This document shows positions 52,622 through 62,303 of a stretch of DNA of 64,000 bases, one piece after another. The stretch spans positions 62,001 through 126,000 of the forward strand of contig NZ_VHKL01000005.1 in the NCBI RefSeq assembly GCF_007474605.1. The letters run 5' to 3'. The notes beneath the pieces were generated by a model that was not told where the DNA came from, did no database searches, and saw nothing but the letters and a program-made list of their open reading frames with translations. The translations under genes were made by a program, and so were the position numbers. The stretch comes from Rhodoligotrophos appendicifer (GTDB taxonomy: Bacteria; Pseudomonadota; Alphaproteobacteria; Rhizobiales; Im1). The stretch's first letter is position 1, and every line of letters begins with the position of its first letter.

Positions 52622-53829
52622 CGGAAAGCAATGACGCGCCTGTCGACGGCCAGCGCGTCGGAAGCGACGTCGCCGGTCTGTCTCTGTCGGCCCTGGCCGC
52701 GGGCTTGTTGGCAGCTTTCGTCGGCTTTGCCAGCTCCTTTGCCGTCGTCGTGGCGGGCCTCAGGGGCGTCGGCGCCACTCAGGCCGAGGCCGCCTCCGGG
52801 CTGATGGCCTTGTCGCTTTCCATGGGCCTATGCGCGATCTATCTGAGCCTGAGGCTGAAGCAGCCGATTTCGGTTGCATGGTCGACGCCGGGCGCAGCCC
52901 TGCTGGCCAGCTCCGGCGCCATCGAGGGAGGCTTTGCCGCTGCGGTCGGCGCGTTCATCCTCACGGCGCTGGCGATCATCGTTGCAGGCCTGTGGAAGCC
53001 CTTGGGCAGGGCGGTCGCCGCCATCCCAGCGCCCTTGGCCAATGCCATGCTGGCAGGGGTGCTGCTGAGCCTCTGTTTGGCCCCGGTTCAGGCGGTGAGG
53101 CAGCTGCCGGCTTTGGCTTTGGCGATCATCGTCACCTGGGCTGTGGTCGCCAAGGTGAACCGCCTCTATGCGGTCCCCGCCGCAGTGCTGGTGACGATCG
53201 TGCTGATTGCTTGGACCACGGATCTGTCCACGACGACGTTTGGATCATTGTGGCCAGAGCCGGTGTTCGTCATGCCGCAACTGACCCTGTCGGCGGTGGT
53301 CGGCATCGCCTTGCCGCTCTTTATCGTCACCATGGCCTCGCAGAACATTCCCGGCATCGCCGTGCTGAAGGTCAACGGCTACGATCCGGCTCCGGGTCCG
53401 CTGTTCACGACGACGGGGATTTTCAGTCTGATCGCGGCACCCTTCGGCGGCCATGCCGTCAATCTGGCTGCGATCACCGCCGCACTCTGTGCCGGCAGCG
53501 ACGCGCATCCTGATCCCCGTCGTCGCTATTGGGCCGCCGTGGTGGCAGGCCTCGCCTATGTCGTCTTCGGTCTGCTGGCGGGTGCCGCCACGGCCTTCAT
53601 TTCGGCCTCGCCGCCCATTCTCATCGAGGCCGTCGCGGGTCTGGCCCTTCTTGGCGCGTTCGGCTCGGCGCTCATGGGCGCCATGCAGGACATGCGCGAC
53701 CGTGAGGCGGCGGTGATTTGCTTCCTGGTGACGGCCTCTGGCGTGAACCTCTTCGGCATCAGTGGAGCATTCTGGGGGCTGGTGGCCGGAGGGGCGATCC
53801 ATGCGCTGGGCCGCTGGCGCGTGCGATAG
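52618..53829 (+). CDS. benE: BenE-family carrier (benzoate/proton symporter-like)
   Basis: A 403-residue membrane protein with about 11-12 helices. It matches the BenE family through AFVGFASSFAVVVAGLRGVGAT, SLRLKQPISVAWSTPGAALL (key PISVAWSTPGAALL), and GHAVNLAAITAALCAGSDAHPD (key NLAAITAALCAG). The start is GTG at 52618, overlapping the ornithine cyclodeaminase-family stop (GTGA). Named members import benzoate, but coupling with an amino-acid dehydrogenase-type gene and lack of benzoate catabolism genes suggest another organic acid here. Confidence 0.85.
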   Translation: MTESNDAPVDGQRVGSDVAGLSLSALAAGLLAAFVGFASSFAVVVAGLRGVGATQAEAASGLMALSLSMGLCAIYLSLRLKQPISVAWSTPGAALLASSGAIEGGFAAAVGAFILTALAIIVAGLWKPLGRAVAAIPAPLANAMLAGVLLSLCLAPVQAVRQLPALALAIIVTWAVVAKVNRLYAVPAAVLVTIVLIAWTTDLSTTTFGSLWPEPVFVMPQLTLSAVVGIALPLFIVTMASQNIPGIAVLKVNGYDPAPGPLFTTTGIFSLIAAPFGGHAVNLAAITAALCAGSDAHPDPRRRYWAAVVAGLAYVVFGLLAGAATAFISASPPILIEAVAGLALLGAFGSALMGAMQDMRDREAAVICFLVTASGVNLFGISGAFWGLVAGGAIHALGRWRVR

Positions 53830-53895
53830 AACAGCGTTTCCTCCCCCTGAACCAAGACAAGCCCGACATCAGGACTGGCGGCGCAGGGCAGGGAC

Positions 53896-56331
53896 TTACC
53901 CCCGCATCCGCTTCGCTTCGGGATCGAACAGCGGTGCGTCGTGGATCCGGGCCTGCCGGCGGTCGCCGATGATCTCGATCTCGAGGCCGCCATTGCCGCC
54001 GGCCTTGGCCAGCGCCGCCGGGATGTAGCCCTGGGCGAGGGACTTGTCCACGAAATGGCCATAGCCGCCGGAGGTCACCCAGCCGACCACCGTGCCGTCA
54101 TGCCAGATGGGCTCGTCGCCCAGCACGTCGGCATCGTCCGCATCGACGATCATGCAGACGCGGGCGAGGGCTGGGCCGTCCGCATGCTCCTTCAGGGCGG
54201 CGTCTCGGCCGATGAAGTCGTTCTTCTTCAAGTCCACGAAGCGATGCAGCCCCGCCTCGAAGGGCCCGTAGATGGGCCGGTATTCCCGGTACCAGGTGCC
54301 GAAATTTTTCTCCAGCCGGAGCGAGAGCAGGGCGCGCATGCCGAAATTGGCGATGCCGAACTCGGCGCCCGCGGTCATGATCGTCTCGTAGAGTCGGCGC
54401 TGATATTCGGGTCGCACCCAGATCTCGTAGCCGAGATCGCCGGTATAGCTGATCCGGTTCGTGAGCGTGGGGACGGAACCCACGTCCATTTCACGGAAAT
54501 CCATGAACTTGAAGGCATCATTCGAGACATCCTCTTGCGTGAGCTTGGCCAGCACGGCGCGCGCTTGGGGACCGGCGATCGACAGGCCCACGAGCTCCAT
54601 GCCCAGCGCGCGGATCTTGACTGATCCATCGGCGGGCAGCTGCCGCTCGAACCAGCACATGTGGTAGATCTGCGCCTGGCTGGAGCCGAACATAAAGAAG
54701 CGATCCTCGCCGGCCTTGGCAATGGTGAAGTCGCCGATCAGCTTACCGCTCTCGTTCAGCATCGGCGTGAGCACCAGACGTCCGGTGCGCGGCATGCGGT
54801 TGGTCATCAGCCGCGACAGGAAGGCCTCGGCGCCCGGCCCGCTGATGGAGTATTTGGCGAAGTTTGCGATCTCGGTGACGCCGACCCGCTCGCGCACCGC
54901 GAGACACTCAGCCTTGACATGGGGAAAATCATTGGAGCGGCGGAAGGAGACGATGTCGCGTGGCTCCATGCCCTTCGGCGCGAACCAGAGGGGCGTCTCG
55001 AGCCCCCAGCTGTCGCCCATGACCGCACCTTGCGATTTGAACAGGTCGTAGAGAGCCGTCGTCTGGATCGGCCGGGCGGCGGGCAGCTCTTCGTTGGGGA
55101 ACCGGATCGAGAAGCGGCGGGAATAATTCTCCCGCACCTTGGCATTGGTATAGCCGAGCGTCGCCCAGTCGCCGAATCGCGAGACATCCATTCCCCAGAC
55201 GTCGAAGCCCGGGTCCCCATCGACCATCCAGTTCGACAAGGCGAGGCCGACGCCGCCGCCCTGGCTGAAGCCGGCCATGACGGCGCAGGCGCACCAGAAA
55301 TTCTTCAACCCGCGCACCGGCCCCACAAGCGGGTTGCCGTCCGGGGAGAAGGTGAAGGGGCCGTTCACGATGCGCTTGATCCCGGCCGTCTTCAACGCCG
55401 GCATGTGGTCGAAGGCCATTTCCAGCGAGGGTGCGATCCGATCGAGGTCGGGCTTCAGCAGTTCTTGTCCGAAATCCCACGGCGTCACGCGCGGCGACCA
55501 CGGCACGCAGGCCTTTTCATAGGTGCCGATCAGGATGCCTTGGCCTTCCTGGCGCGTATAGAGTTCAGCCTCGAAATCGATGACATGGACGACCTCCTTG
55601 CCGGTCGTCCGCTGGATCTCCGCGACTTCCGGCATGTCCTCGGTGAGCACATACATATGCTCCATGGCGAGCACCGGGAGCTCGATTCCCACCATGCGTC
55701 CGACCTCGCGCGCCCACAGCCCACCGGCATTCACCACATGGTCGGCGCGGATCGTTCCCTGGGTGGTGACCACGTCCCAATGGCCCTCGGGGGTGGGCAC
55801 GAGTTCGGTCACGCGAGTCTGGCGATAGATTTCGGCACCGCCGATCCGTGCCGACTTCGCATAGGCATGGGTGGTGCCGGAGGGGTCGAGATGGCCCTCC
55901 ACCGGATCCCACATGGCGCCGACATAATAGCGCTCATCCAGCATCGGCAGGAGTTGCTTGGCGTCCGCCGGCGAGATGAGCTCCGTCTCCATGCCCAGAT
56001 AGCGGCCGCGGGCATGGGCCATCTTGAGCCATTCCATGCGCGCCGGCGTACCCGCGAGCTGCAGGCCACCGGTCAGATGGAGCCCGCAGGACTGGCCGGA
56101 GATCTCCTCGATCTCCTTGTAGAGCTTGACGGTATAGGCCTGCAGCTTGGCGACGTTGGGATCGCCATTGAGCGTGTGGAAACCGCCAGCCGCATGCCAG
56201 GTTGAACCGGAGGTCAGCTCCTCGCGCTCCACCAGGACGACGTCGCGCCACCCCTTCTTGGTGAGGTGATAGAGCACCGAGCAACCGACGACGCCGCCGC
56301 CGATGACGACGACCTGGGCATGTGACTTCAT
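53896..56331 (-). CDS. Dimethylglycine/sarcosine dehydrogenase-like flavoprotein
   Basis: An 811-residue fusion of an FAD-dependent oxidase domain (DAO family, 1 to about 420) and a GcvT/aminomethyltransferase-like domain (about 430-800). The Rossmann loop is VVVIGGGVVGCSVLYHL. H46 in GSTWHAAGG corresponds to the covalent FAD histidine of mitochondrial dimethylglycine and sarcosine dehydrogenases, as I recall it. ATG at 56331 was chosen from MKSHAQVVVIGGG. The enzyme would N-demethylate a methylated amine and pass the C1 unit to tetrahydrofolate. It lies 99 bases downstream of the TAXI-TRAP permease gene, likely one operon. Confidence 0.9.
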   Translation of the reverse strand: MKSHAQVVVIGGGVVGCSVLYHLTKKGWRDVVLVEREELTSGSTWHAAGGFHTLNGDPNVAKLQAYTVKLYKEIEEISGQSCGLHLTGGLQLAGTPARMEWLKMAHARGRYLGMETELISPADAKQLLPMLDERYYVGAMWDPVEGHLDPSGTTHAYAKSARIGGAEIYRQTRVTELVPTPEGHWDVVTTQGTIRADHVVNAGGLWAREVGRMVGIELPVLAMEHMYVLTEDMPEVAEIQRTTGKEVVHVIDFEAELYTRQEGQGILIGTYEKACVPWSPRVTPWDFGQELLKPDLDRIAPSLEMAFDHMPALKTAGIKRIVNGPFTFSPDGNPLVGPVRGLKNFWCACAVMAGFSQGGGVGLALSNWMVDGDPGFDVWGMDVSRFGDWATLGYTNAKVRENYSRRFSIRFPNEELPAARPIQTTALYDLFKSQGAVMGDSWGLETPLWFAPKGMEPRDIVSFRRSNDFPHVKAECLAVRERVGVTEIANFAKYSISGPGAEAFLSRLMTNRMPRTGRLVLTPMLNESGKLIGDFTIAKAGEDRFFMFGSSQAQIYHMCWFERQLPADGSVKIRALGMELVGLSIAGPQARAVLAKLTQEDVSNDAFKFMDFREMDVGSVPTLTNRISYTGDLGYEIWVRPEYQRRLYETIMTAGAEFGIANFGMRALLSLRLEKNFGTWYREYRPIYGPFEAGLHRFVDLKKNDFIGRDAALKEHADGPALARVCMIVDADDADVLGDEPIWHDGTVVGWVTSGGYGHFVDKSLAQGYIPAALAKAGGNGGLEIEIIGDRRQARIHDAPLFDPEAKRMRG

Positions 56332-56430
56332 CCGAGAACTCCCGACCTGGATGGAGGAATTGGTAGCAGCCCGCAGTCTTCGGCGCATGAGTGAAAACGA
56401 CCGGCAAAGGTCGTGATTGAACCGGACACG

Positions 56431-58491
56431 TCAGGCGGCAACGGGTGCCCGGCGGAAGCCGGCGATCTGATGCATCAGCACCGGCGCGATCAGGGCCGCA
56501 CCGGCCAGGGTGGAATAAAGCTCCGGCGCCACGAGCAGAAGCGAGGCGATGGCGAGCAGGGCGCGCTCCCAGGCTTTCGTCCTGACCAGCATGAAGCCCG
56601 AAAAGGCTGCGCCCAGGCAGGTGATGCCGATCGCGCAGCCGGCGAAGGCGAGCACGAAATCCGGCCAGGTAAAGCCCTTTGCCACCAGCAGCAGGGACGG
56701 CGAGAAGACGAAGACGAAGGGCACCAGCACCTTGCCCAGGCCGAGCCGGAAGGCGATGTTGCCGGTCTTAAACGGATCCGCCCCCGCCATCCCCGCGGCG
56801 GCATAGGCCGCGAGCGCCACGGGTGGCGTGATGTCGGCGAGCACCCCGTAATAGAACACGAAGAAATGGGCGACGATCGGCTCGATGCCCAGCAGGCCGA
56901 GGGCCGGCGCGGCGATGGTCGCCATGATGATGTAATTGGCCGTCGTCGGAATGCCGCAGCCCATGAGGATGCAGACGATGCCGGTCATGATCAGCGTGAA
57001 CAGCAAGGTCAATGCGCTGATGCTGAGCCATCCGCCCGGCATGGCGGTTCCGATCCACTGCGCCATGTCGCCGGCCGTGCTGGTGACGATATAGGAGATC
57101 TTGAAGCCGACCCCGGTCAACGTCACGACACCGACGATGATGCCCACGGTGGCGGCCGCGGCCCCGACGGCGAGGGCATATTTCGCACCATCGCGCAGGC
57201 CCGCGAAGATTTCGGGAATCGACAGCCGGTTGCGCGGATTGAGCAGGCCGACGGCGATGCACAGGGTGATCCCCCAGAAGGCCGCGAGATAGGGCGTATA
57301 GCCCGAGAGCAGGATGCCCACCAGGACCACGAGCGGGATGATGGTTGGCCAATCGCGCTTGAGCGCGGCCTTGACGTCGGGCATCTCGTCCGGCCTGAGC
57401 CCGCGGAGACCGTTGCGCTTGGCCTCGAAATGCACCTGCATCAACACGCCGAAGAAATGCATGAAGGCGGGCACGATGGCCGCCAGGATGATCGTGGTAT
57501 AGGGCAGGCCCAGGAATTCGATCATCAGGAAGGCTGCAGCCCCCATGATCGGCGGGGTGATCTGCCCCCCGGTCGAGGCCGCCGCTTCGACGGCCGCAGC
57601 GAAGGGGCGCTTGTAGCCGAGTTTGATCATCGCCGGGATGGTCAGCGAGCCGACGGTCACCGTATTCGCGACCGAAGAACCGGAGATCATGCCGAACAGG
57701 GCGGAGCCGAAGATCGAAATCTTGGCGGGCCCCCCCGCATAGCGTCCCGCCACCCAGGCGGCGCAGTCGAGAAACAGCTGTCCCAGTCCGATGCGGGTGG
57801 CAAACACGCCGAACAGCACGAAGTGGAAGACATAGGTGGCCACCACGCCGAGCGCGATGCCGTAGATGCCTTGGGTGGTCAGGTAAAGATGGTCGATCAG
57901 CTGCGATAGGCTGGCGCCGGGATGGAGCAGAATGCCCGGCATATGTGTGCCGAAGATCGCATAGGTCATGAAGATCACGGCGATGATCGGCAGCGGCCAG
58001 CCGACCGAGCGACGCGTGGCCTCCAGCAGGAGCAGGATCAGCGCGCCGCCGAAGACCACATCCGCAGTGGTCGGATTGCCGACCCGGAAGGCGAGCTCGT
58101 CCAGCGGGATGAGCGGCACATGCATGACCGACATGACGGCCCAGAGCGCCAGCAGCCAGTCGAGCACGGTGATGCCGAAGGGGCGGTACCAGCGCGACGT
58201 CGCCGGCTCGTGATAACCGCGCTTCGAGAAGGGAAAGACCAGGAAGACGAGGGCCAGCACGAAGGAGAGATGGATGCCCCTGTGCAGCATCTCCGGCAGC
58301 AGGCCGAAGCCTGCCGTGTAGTAATGGAACACCGACAGGATGACGAGCAGGCCGCCGACCAGCAGGCCGGGGAAGCGGGAGAGGGGCCGAAAGCGGATCT
58401 CGGAATCGAATTTCTCCTCGAGCTCACGGGCTTTCGCCTCATCGAGCTCGAGGGGATCGAGATGGACCTGGTCCTGCTGCGGGTCGGTCAT
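56431..58491 (-). CDS. TRAP transporter fused permease (TAXI type)
   Basis: A 686-residue inner-membrane protein that fuses the small (DctQ-like, about 35-150) and large (DctM-like, about 160-640) TRAP subunits, with about 16-18 helices. The large-subunit motifs GMISGSSVANTVTVGSLTIPAM and GGQITPPIMGAAAFLMIEFLG are visible (keys SGSSVANTVTVG, ITPPIMGAAAF), and PVALAAYAAAGMAG occurs near the C-terminus. It lies 25 bases after the binding-protein gene. Together they form a sodium- or proton-driven importer, probably for the substrate of the neighbouring flavoprotein. Confidence 0.92.
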   Translation of the reverse strand: MTDPQQDQVHLDPLELDEAKARELEEKFDSEIRFRPLSRFPGLLVGGLLVILSVFHYYTAGFGLLPEMLHRGIHLSFVLALVFLVFPFSKRGYHEPATSRWYRPFGITVLDWLLALWAVMSVMHVPLIPLDELAFRVGNPTTADVVFGGALILLLLEATRRSVGWPLPIIAVIFMTYAIFGTHMPGILLHPGASLSQLIDHLYLTTQGIYGIALGVVATYVFHFVLFGVFATRIGLGQLFLDCAAWVAGRYAGGPAKISIFGSALFGMISGSSVANTVTVGSLTIPAMIKLGYKRPFAAAVEAAASTGGQITPPIMGAAAFLMIEFLGLPYTTIILAAIVPAFMHFFGVLMQVHFEAKRNGLRGLRPDEMPDVKAALKRDWPTIIPLVVLVGILLSGYTPYLAAFWGITLCIAVGLLNPRNRLSIPEIFAGLRDGAKYALAVGAAAATVGIIVGVVTLTGVGFKISYIVTSTAGDMAQWIGTAMPGGWLSISALTLLFTLIMTGIVCILMGCGIPTTANYIIMATIAAPALGLLGIEPIVAHFFVFYYGVLADITPPVALAAYAAAGMAGADPFKTGNIAFRLGLGKVLVPFVFVFSPSLLLVAKGFTWPDFVLAFAGCAIGITCLGAAFSGFMLVRTKAWERALLAIASLLLVAPELYSTLAGAALIAPVLMHQIAGFRRAPVAA

Positions 58492-58516
58492 GGAAGCGCC
58501 AGGATCGAGGTTTGCC

Positions 58517-59503
58517 TTATTTCAGGACGCCGGCTTCCTTGTAGAATTTCTCCGCACCCGGATGCAGCGGGATACCCAGGCTTGTCGTGGCGTTCTGCAG
58601 CGTGATCATCTTGCCCTTGGCATGGCCTGCATCGAGCGATTTGCGCGTGGCATCACTCCACAGCACCTTGGTGATGTCATAGACCAGCTGCTCCGGCTGC
58701 TTCGCGCTCGTCACCCACTGCGCCGCCACTGCGATGGTCGGTGTCGCGCCGACGCCATTATAGACGTCAGCCGGCACCGTATCCTTCGAGAAGAAGCCGT
58801 TCTCGGCGATGAGCTTGTCGACCTCGGGTCCGGTGATCGGCACCAGGGTGATGCCGCTCGACGTGGCGAGTTCGGAAATCGCGCCGGTCGGATAGCCACC
58901 CACGAAGAAATAGGCATCCAGCGCACCGTCGCGCAGGCGATCGCCGGCGGGTCCCGGCTTCAGATATTCGGGTGAGATGTCCTTTTCGGTGATCCCATAG
59001 GCGGCCAGCACCAGCCGGGCGTCCACGATGGTGCCGGAGCCCGGCTCGTCGATGGACACGCGCTTGCCCTTGAGGTCGGCGACGGATTTGATGCCGGCAT
59101 CTTTGCGCGCGACGATGTGGATGGTCTCGGGATAGAGCGTGGCGATGAGTCGGAGGTCCTCGACCTTCGGCTTGCCCTCATAGAGGCCGGTGCCATTATA
59201 GGCCCAGGTCGCCACGTCCGACTGAGTGAAGCCGGATTCGGCCGAACCCGCCTGGATCGCGTTGATATTGGCGACCGATCCGTTCGACGCGACCGCAGTG
59301 GCGACGAGACCCGGCACGCCGGTGCCGCTGGTGGCGGAGATGGCATTGGCGATGAGGCCGCCGATGGGATAATAGGTCCCGGCCGTACCGCCGGTGCCGA
59401 TGCGGAAGAACGCCGGCGTCTGTGCGGCGACGAAGCTTGCACCCATGACAGCGGCCACAACGGCCGCGCCGATGACGGCGCGCGATGTTTTGATGAGGTT
59501 CAT
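58517..59503 (-). CDS. TAXI-family TRAP solute-binding protein
   Basis: A 328-residue periplasmic binding protein with a signal peptide (cleavage near VAA-Q). The TAXI signature FRIGTGGTAGTYYPIGG follows at the mature N-terminus, with GVPGLVATAVASNGSVANINAI next and DEPGSGTIVDARLVL in the middle. ATG at 59503 has AAGGGAAGG upstream; the frame's earlier ATG lacks signal peptide logic. It delivers the ligand to the fused permease encoded next. The ligand class (glutamate, betaine, aromatic acid) is not evident. Confidence 0.9.
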   Translation of the reverse strand: MNLIKTSRAVIGAAVVAAVMGASFVAAQTPAFFRIGTGGTAGTYYPIGGLIANAISATSGTGVPGLVATAVASNGSVANINAIQAGSAESGFTQSDVATWAYNGTGLYEGKPKVEDLRLIATLYPETIHIVARKDAGIKSVADLKGKRVSIDEPGSGTIVDARLVLAAYGITEKDISPEYLKPGPAGDRLRDGALDAYFFVGGYPTGAISELATSSGITLVPITGPEVDKLIAENGFFSKDTVPADVYNGVGATPTIAVAAQWVTSAKQPEQLVYDITKVLWSDATRKSLDAGHAKGKMITLQNATTSLGIPLHPGAEKFYKEAGVLK

Positions 59504-59555
59504 AGCCTTCCCTTTTCTTCTTGGATTGAACCGCAACAATGGCGGCTAAACCCCC

Positions 59556-59577
59556 GATTGTCGACAGTGGATTGTCG
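59556..59577. promoter_or_regulatory. Direct repeat upstream of the TAXI-TRAP operon
   Basis: GATTGTCG at 59556-59563 is repeated at 59570-59577, a 14-base period, and the first copy overlaps the palindrome TGTCGACA. They lie about 55-75 bases upstream of the TAXI binding-protein start. This is a plausible operator for a GntR/FadR- or similar regulator, but no such gene is adjacent. Confidence 0.3.
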
Positions 59578-59628
59578 TTTTGAGCTCCGCGGATGGTAGT
59601 GGTTGACAAATGAGCCGGCCCTTGAGCG

Positions 59629-62268
59629 TCACACCGGGGCGTCCTCGCCCGCAACGGCTTCCCCCGCCACAAGTTCGCCCGCCCGCTTCTTCCAGGTATC
59701 GGCTTGGGTGCGTCGCTTGAGGCCGAGCGCACTCTTGACCCTCTGGATGTCGTCTTCCGACCAGCGGGCGATGGAGGCGATGTCGTAGACGCCGATGGCA
59801 TGCAGGAGCTTCTGGCGCTCCTCGTCGATGCCCTTGATGCGGGTAAGATCGTCTCGGTCCTCCAGCGCCGGCGTGCCGGCCGCCGGGCCCTCGTCGATCC
59901 GGGCCCCCTCGAAGATCCCGGTGTCTTCGGCTGCCGGGCCGTCGAGTTCGGTGGCGCGGGCCTCCGTGGGCATCTGGCCCGCGACGGCGGCTTCCGTGGC
60001 GACCTCCGACCTCGACGGGGGTGCCGACTGGTGATGTCCTGCAGGGTCACCGTCGAGAAGGGGCTCCGCTCGCTCCGCGACCGGAGTCGTCGGACGAGGC
60101 GGCGTTTGGATCTCTGGGAAGCGGGCGACCTCCGCCTCGGCCGGCTTGGATCGAGGCGCCCCGATGGCGATCACCGGTTCCATCGCGCGCAATTCCTCAT
60201 CGGGGAGATGGCACAGGATGGTGTGGCCAAGCGCCAGTTCCTTGCGGGGCGGTGCCTTGGTTTCGCAGATCGCGCCGATCTTGCGCGGGCAGCGGGTCTG
60301 GAACGGGCAGCCCGGCGGAGGGTTCATCGGGCTCGGCAACTCGCCCGACAGCACGATATGCTTCTTGGTGATCGAGGTATCCGCAATCGGCACGGCCGAC
60401 AACAGGGCTTCGGTATAGGGATGATAGGGCGGATTGAACACCTGATCCGTCGTCCCCTGCTCCATGATCTGGCCGAGATACATCACGACGACGCGGTCGG
60501 CCAGATAGCGGACGACCGAGAGATCATGGCTGATGAACAGCATGGTGGTGCGCTTTTCACGCTGGATCTCGGTCAGAAGCCCGGTGATAGCCGCCTGGAC
60601 CGAGACGTCGAGGGCGGAGACCGGCTCGTCCGCCACCACAACGGCAGCATCGCCGCCAAAGGCCCGCGCGATCCCTACGCGCTGCTTCTGTCCGCCCGAG
60701 AGCTGGCGCGGCTTGCGGAAGGCGAAGTCGCGCGGCAGCTTGACCATATCGAGCATCTGGAACATCTGCCGGCGGACATCCGCCTTCGTCTTGGCCACGC
60801 CGAATTTCTTGATGACGCGAGAAATCTGGCTGCCGATCGTATGGCTGGGATTGAGGGTCTCGAACGGGTTCTGGAAAACGATCTGCAGATCGCCGATGAG
60901 CTTCGGCGAGCGCTTTTCCACGGGGAGATTGGCGATGTCCTTGCCATGCAGCAGAATGCGTCCGCTGGTGGCCTCTTCGAGTCCCATCAGCACTTTGGCG
61001 AAGGTGGTCTTGCCGCAGCCGGACTCACCCACGATCGCCACCGTCTCCGCTTCGCGCGCCTCGAAGCTGATCCTTTCATTGGCTTTCACATAGCGCTTGC
61101 GGCGGCCGGTGAGCAGTGCCCGCAGGGAATTGTCGCGGATCTCGTAATGCTTCGTCATGTTCTGCACTTCGAGGACCGTGTCGCCGATGCGCATCGGGTC
61201 GTTGCGGACGGCGATGGGGGCCTCCGCATGCCAGTCGATTTCACGATAGCGTACGCAGCGCACGCCGTGGCTGTCCTCATGCGCCACCGGTTCCATGGGG
61301 ATCAGCTGGGCATCGCATCGTCCCGCTTGGAAGAAATCGCAGCGCGGGCCGAAATAGCATCCCTTGGGCCGCTCATGCGGCAGAGGGAGCTGGCCGCGGA
61401 TCGGCACCAGCGGCCGGGCGTAACGGTCCGTGCCGGGCAGCGGGATCGAGTTGAAGAGGCCCCTTGTATAGGGATGGCGCATTTGGTCGAACACTTGAGA
61501 GACGGTGCCTTGTTCGACGGCTTGGCCGGAATACATCACCGTGACCCGGTCGCAGGTCTCGAGGATCAGCCCGAGATTATGCGAGATATAGACCATGGAT
61601 GTGCCGAATTCCCGGGCGATCTCCTTGATCAGCTCCACGATCCCCGCTTCCACGGTGACGTCGAGGGCGGTGGTCGGCTCGTCCAGCAACAGAAGCTTCG
61701 GTCGCGACAGCAGCGCCATGGCGATCAGCACGCGCTGCTGCTGGCCGCCCGACAACTGATGCGGAAAGGATGACAGGATCCGACCGGCATCGGGCAGGCG
61801 CACGGCATCCAGCATGGATGTGGCGCGCAGGCGCGCATCTGCTTCCGTGAGACCCTCGTGGTAGATCAACACCTCGGTCAGCTGTTCGCTGACCCTGAGC
61901 GAGGGATTGAGCGAGGCCATGGGCTCCTGATAGACCATGGAGATGTCCTTGCCGCGGACCTGCTGCAGCTCGGCTTCCGACATCAGGCGCATGTCCCGGC
62001 CCTGGAACAGGATTTCACCGCCGGTGATGGCCCCGTTGCGGCCCATGTAATTCATGATGGCCAGCGCCACCGTGGACTTTCCGCAGCCGGATTCCCCGAC
62101 GATGCCGACGGCCTCACCCGGCATGACCTGCAGGTTGAAGTCGATCACGGCGGGGATCTGCCCGGCGCGGGTGGTGTAGGAAATGGAAACGTCGCGGCAG
62201 TCGAGGACGGGAACGATCTCGGGGCTGGGCGGGGCCGAAAGCCTGGGTTCGATTGCCGTGACTGCCAT
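59629..62268 (-). CDS. Fused dipeptide-type ABC ATPase with helix-hairpin-helix tail
   Basis: An 879-residue protein with two complete Dpp/Opp ABC ATPase modules (Walker A near 57-66 and 410-420; both with SGGQ signatures and oligopeptide C-terminal Cys-rich ends such as GCYFGPRCDFFQAGRCD and GCPFQTRCPRKIG). After residue about 700 a Pro/Glu-rich linker leads to a C-terminal 60-70 residue helix-hairpin-helix domain: DDLTRIKGIDEERQKLLHAIGV, WSEDDIQRVKSALGL and TWKKRAGEL. This tail is like the one on NuoE and ribosomal protein L21 of some Hyphomicrobiales. ATG at 62268 (AGGAAAG site) is preferred to the coupled TTG at 62307. It powers the permeases encoded upstream. Confidence 0.88.
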   Translation of the reverse strand: MAVTAIEPRLSAPPSPEIVPVLDCRDVSISYTTRAGQIPAVIDFNLQVMPGEAVGIVGESGCGKSTVALAIMNYMGRNGAITGGEILFQGRDMRLMSEAELQQVRGKDISMVYQEPMASLNPSLRVSEQLTEVLIYHEGLTEADARLRATSMLDAVRLPDAGRILSSFPHQLSGGQQQRVLIAMALLSRPKLLLLDEPTTALDVTVEAGIVELIKEIAREFGTSMVYISHNLGLILETCDRVTVMYSGQAVEQGTVSQVFDQMRHPYTRGLFNSIPLPGTDRYARPLVPIRGQLPLPHERPKGCYFGPRCDFFQAGRCDAQLIPMEPVAHEDSHGVRCVRYREIDWHAEAPIAVRNDPMRIGDTVLEVQNMTKHYEIRDNSLRALLTGRRKRYVKANERISFEAREAETVAIVGESGCGKTTFAKVLMGLEEATSGRILLHGKDIANLPVEKRSPKLIGDLQIVFQNPFETLNPSHTIGSQISRVIKKFGVAKTKADVRRQMFQMLDMVKLPRDFAFRKPRQLSGGQKQRVGIARAFGGDAAVVVADEPVSALDVSVQAAITGLLTEIQREKRTTMLFISHDLSVVRYLADRVVVMYLGQIMEQGTTDQVFNPPYHPYTEALLSAVPIADTSITKKHIVLSGELPSPMNPPPGCPFQTRCPRKIGAICETKAPPRKELALGHTILCHLPDEELRAMEPVIAIGAPRSKPAEAEVARFPEIQTPPRPTTPVAERAEPLLDGDPAGHHQSAPPSRSEVATEAAVAGQMPTEARATELDGPAAEDTGIFEGARIDEGPAAGTPALEDRDDLTRIKGIDEERQKLLHAIGVYDIASIARWSEDDIQRVKSALGLKRRTQADTWKKRAGELVAGEAVAGEDAPV

Positions 62269-62303
62269 GCCTGTCTTTCCTGATTCAGCCGGCCGAGCCG
62301 GGA

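Noticed and set aside
54661-56205. Long plus-strand open frame opposite the flavoprotein gene
   Set aside because: It overlaps a complete DAO/GcvT fusion on the minus strand and shows no family motif.
59704-61773. Long plus-strand open frame opposite the fused ABC ATPase
   Set aside because: The minus strand encodes two full ABC modules; the opposite frame is compositional shadow.
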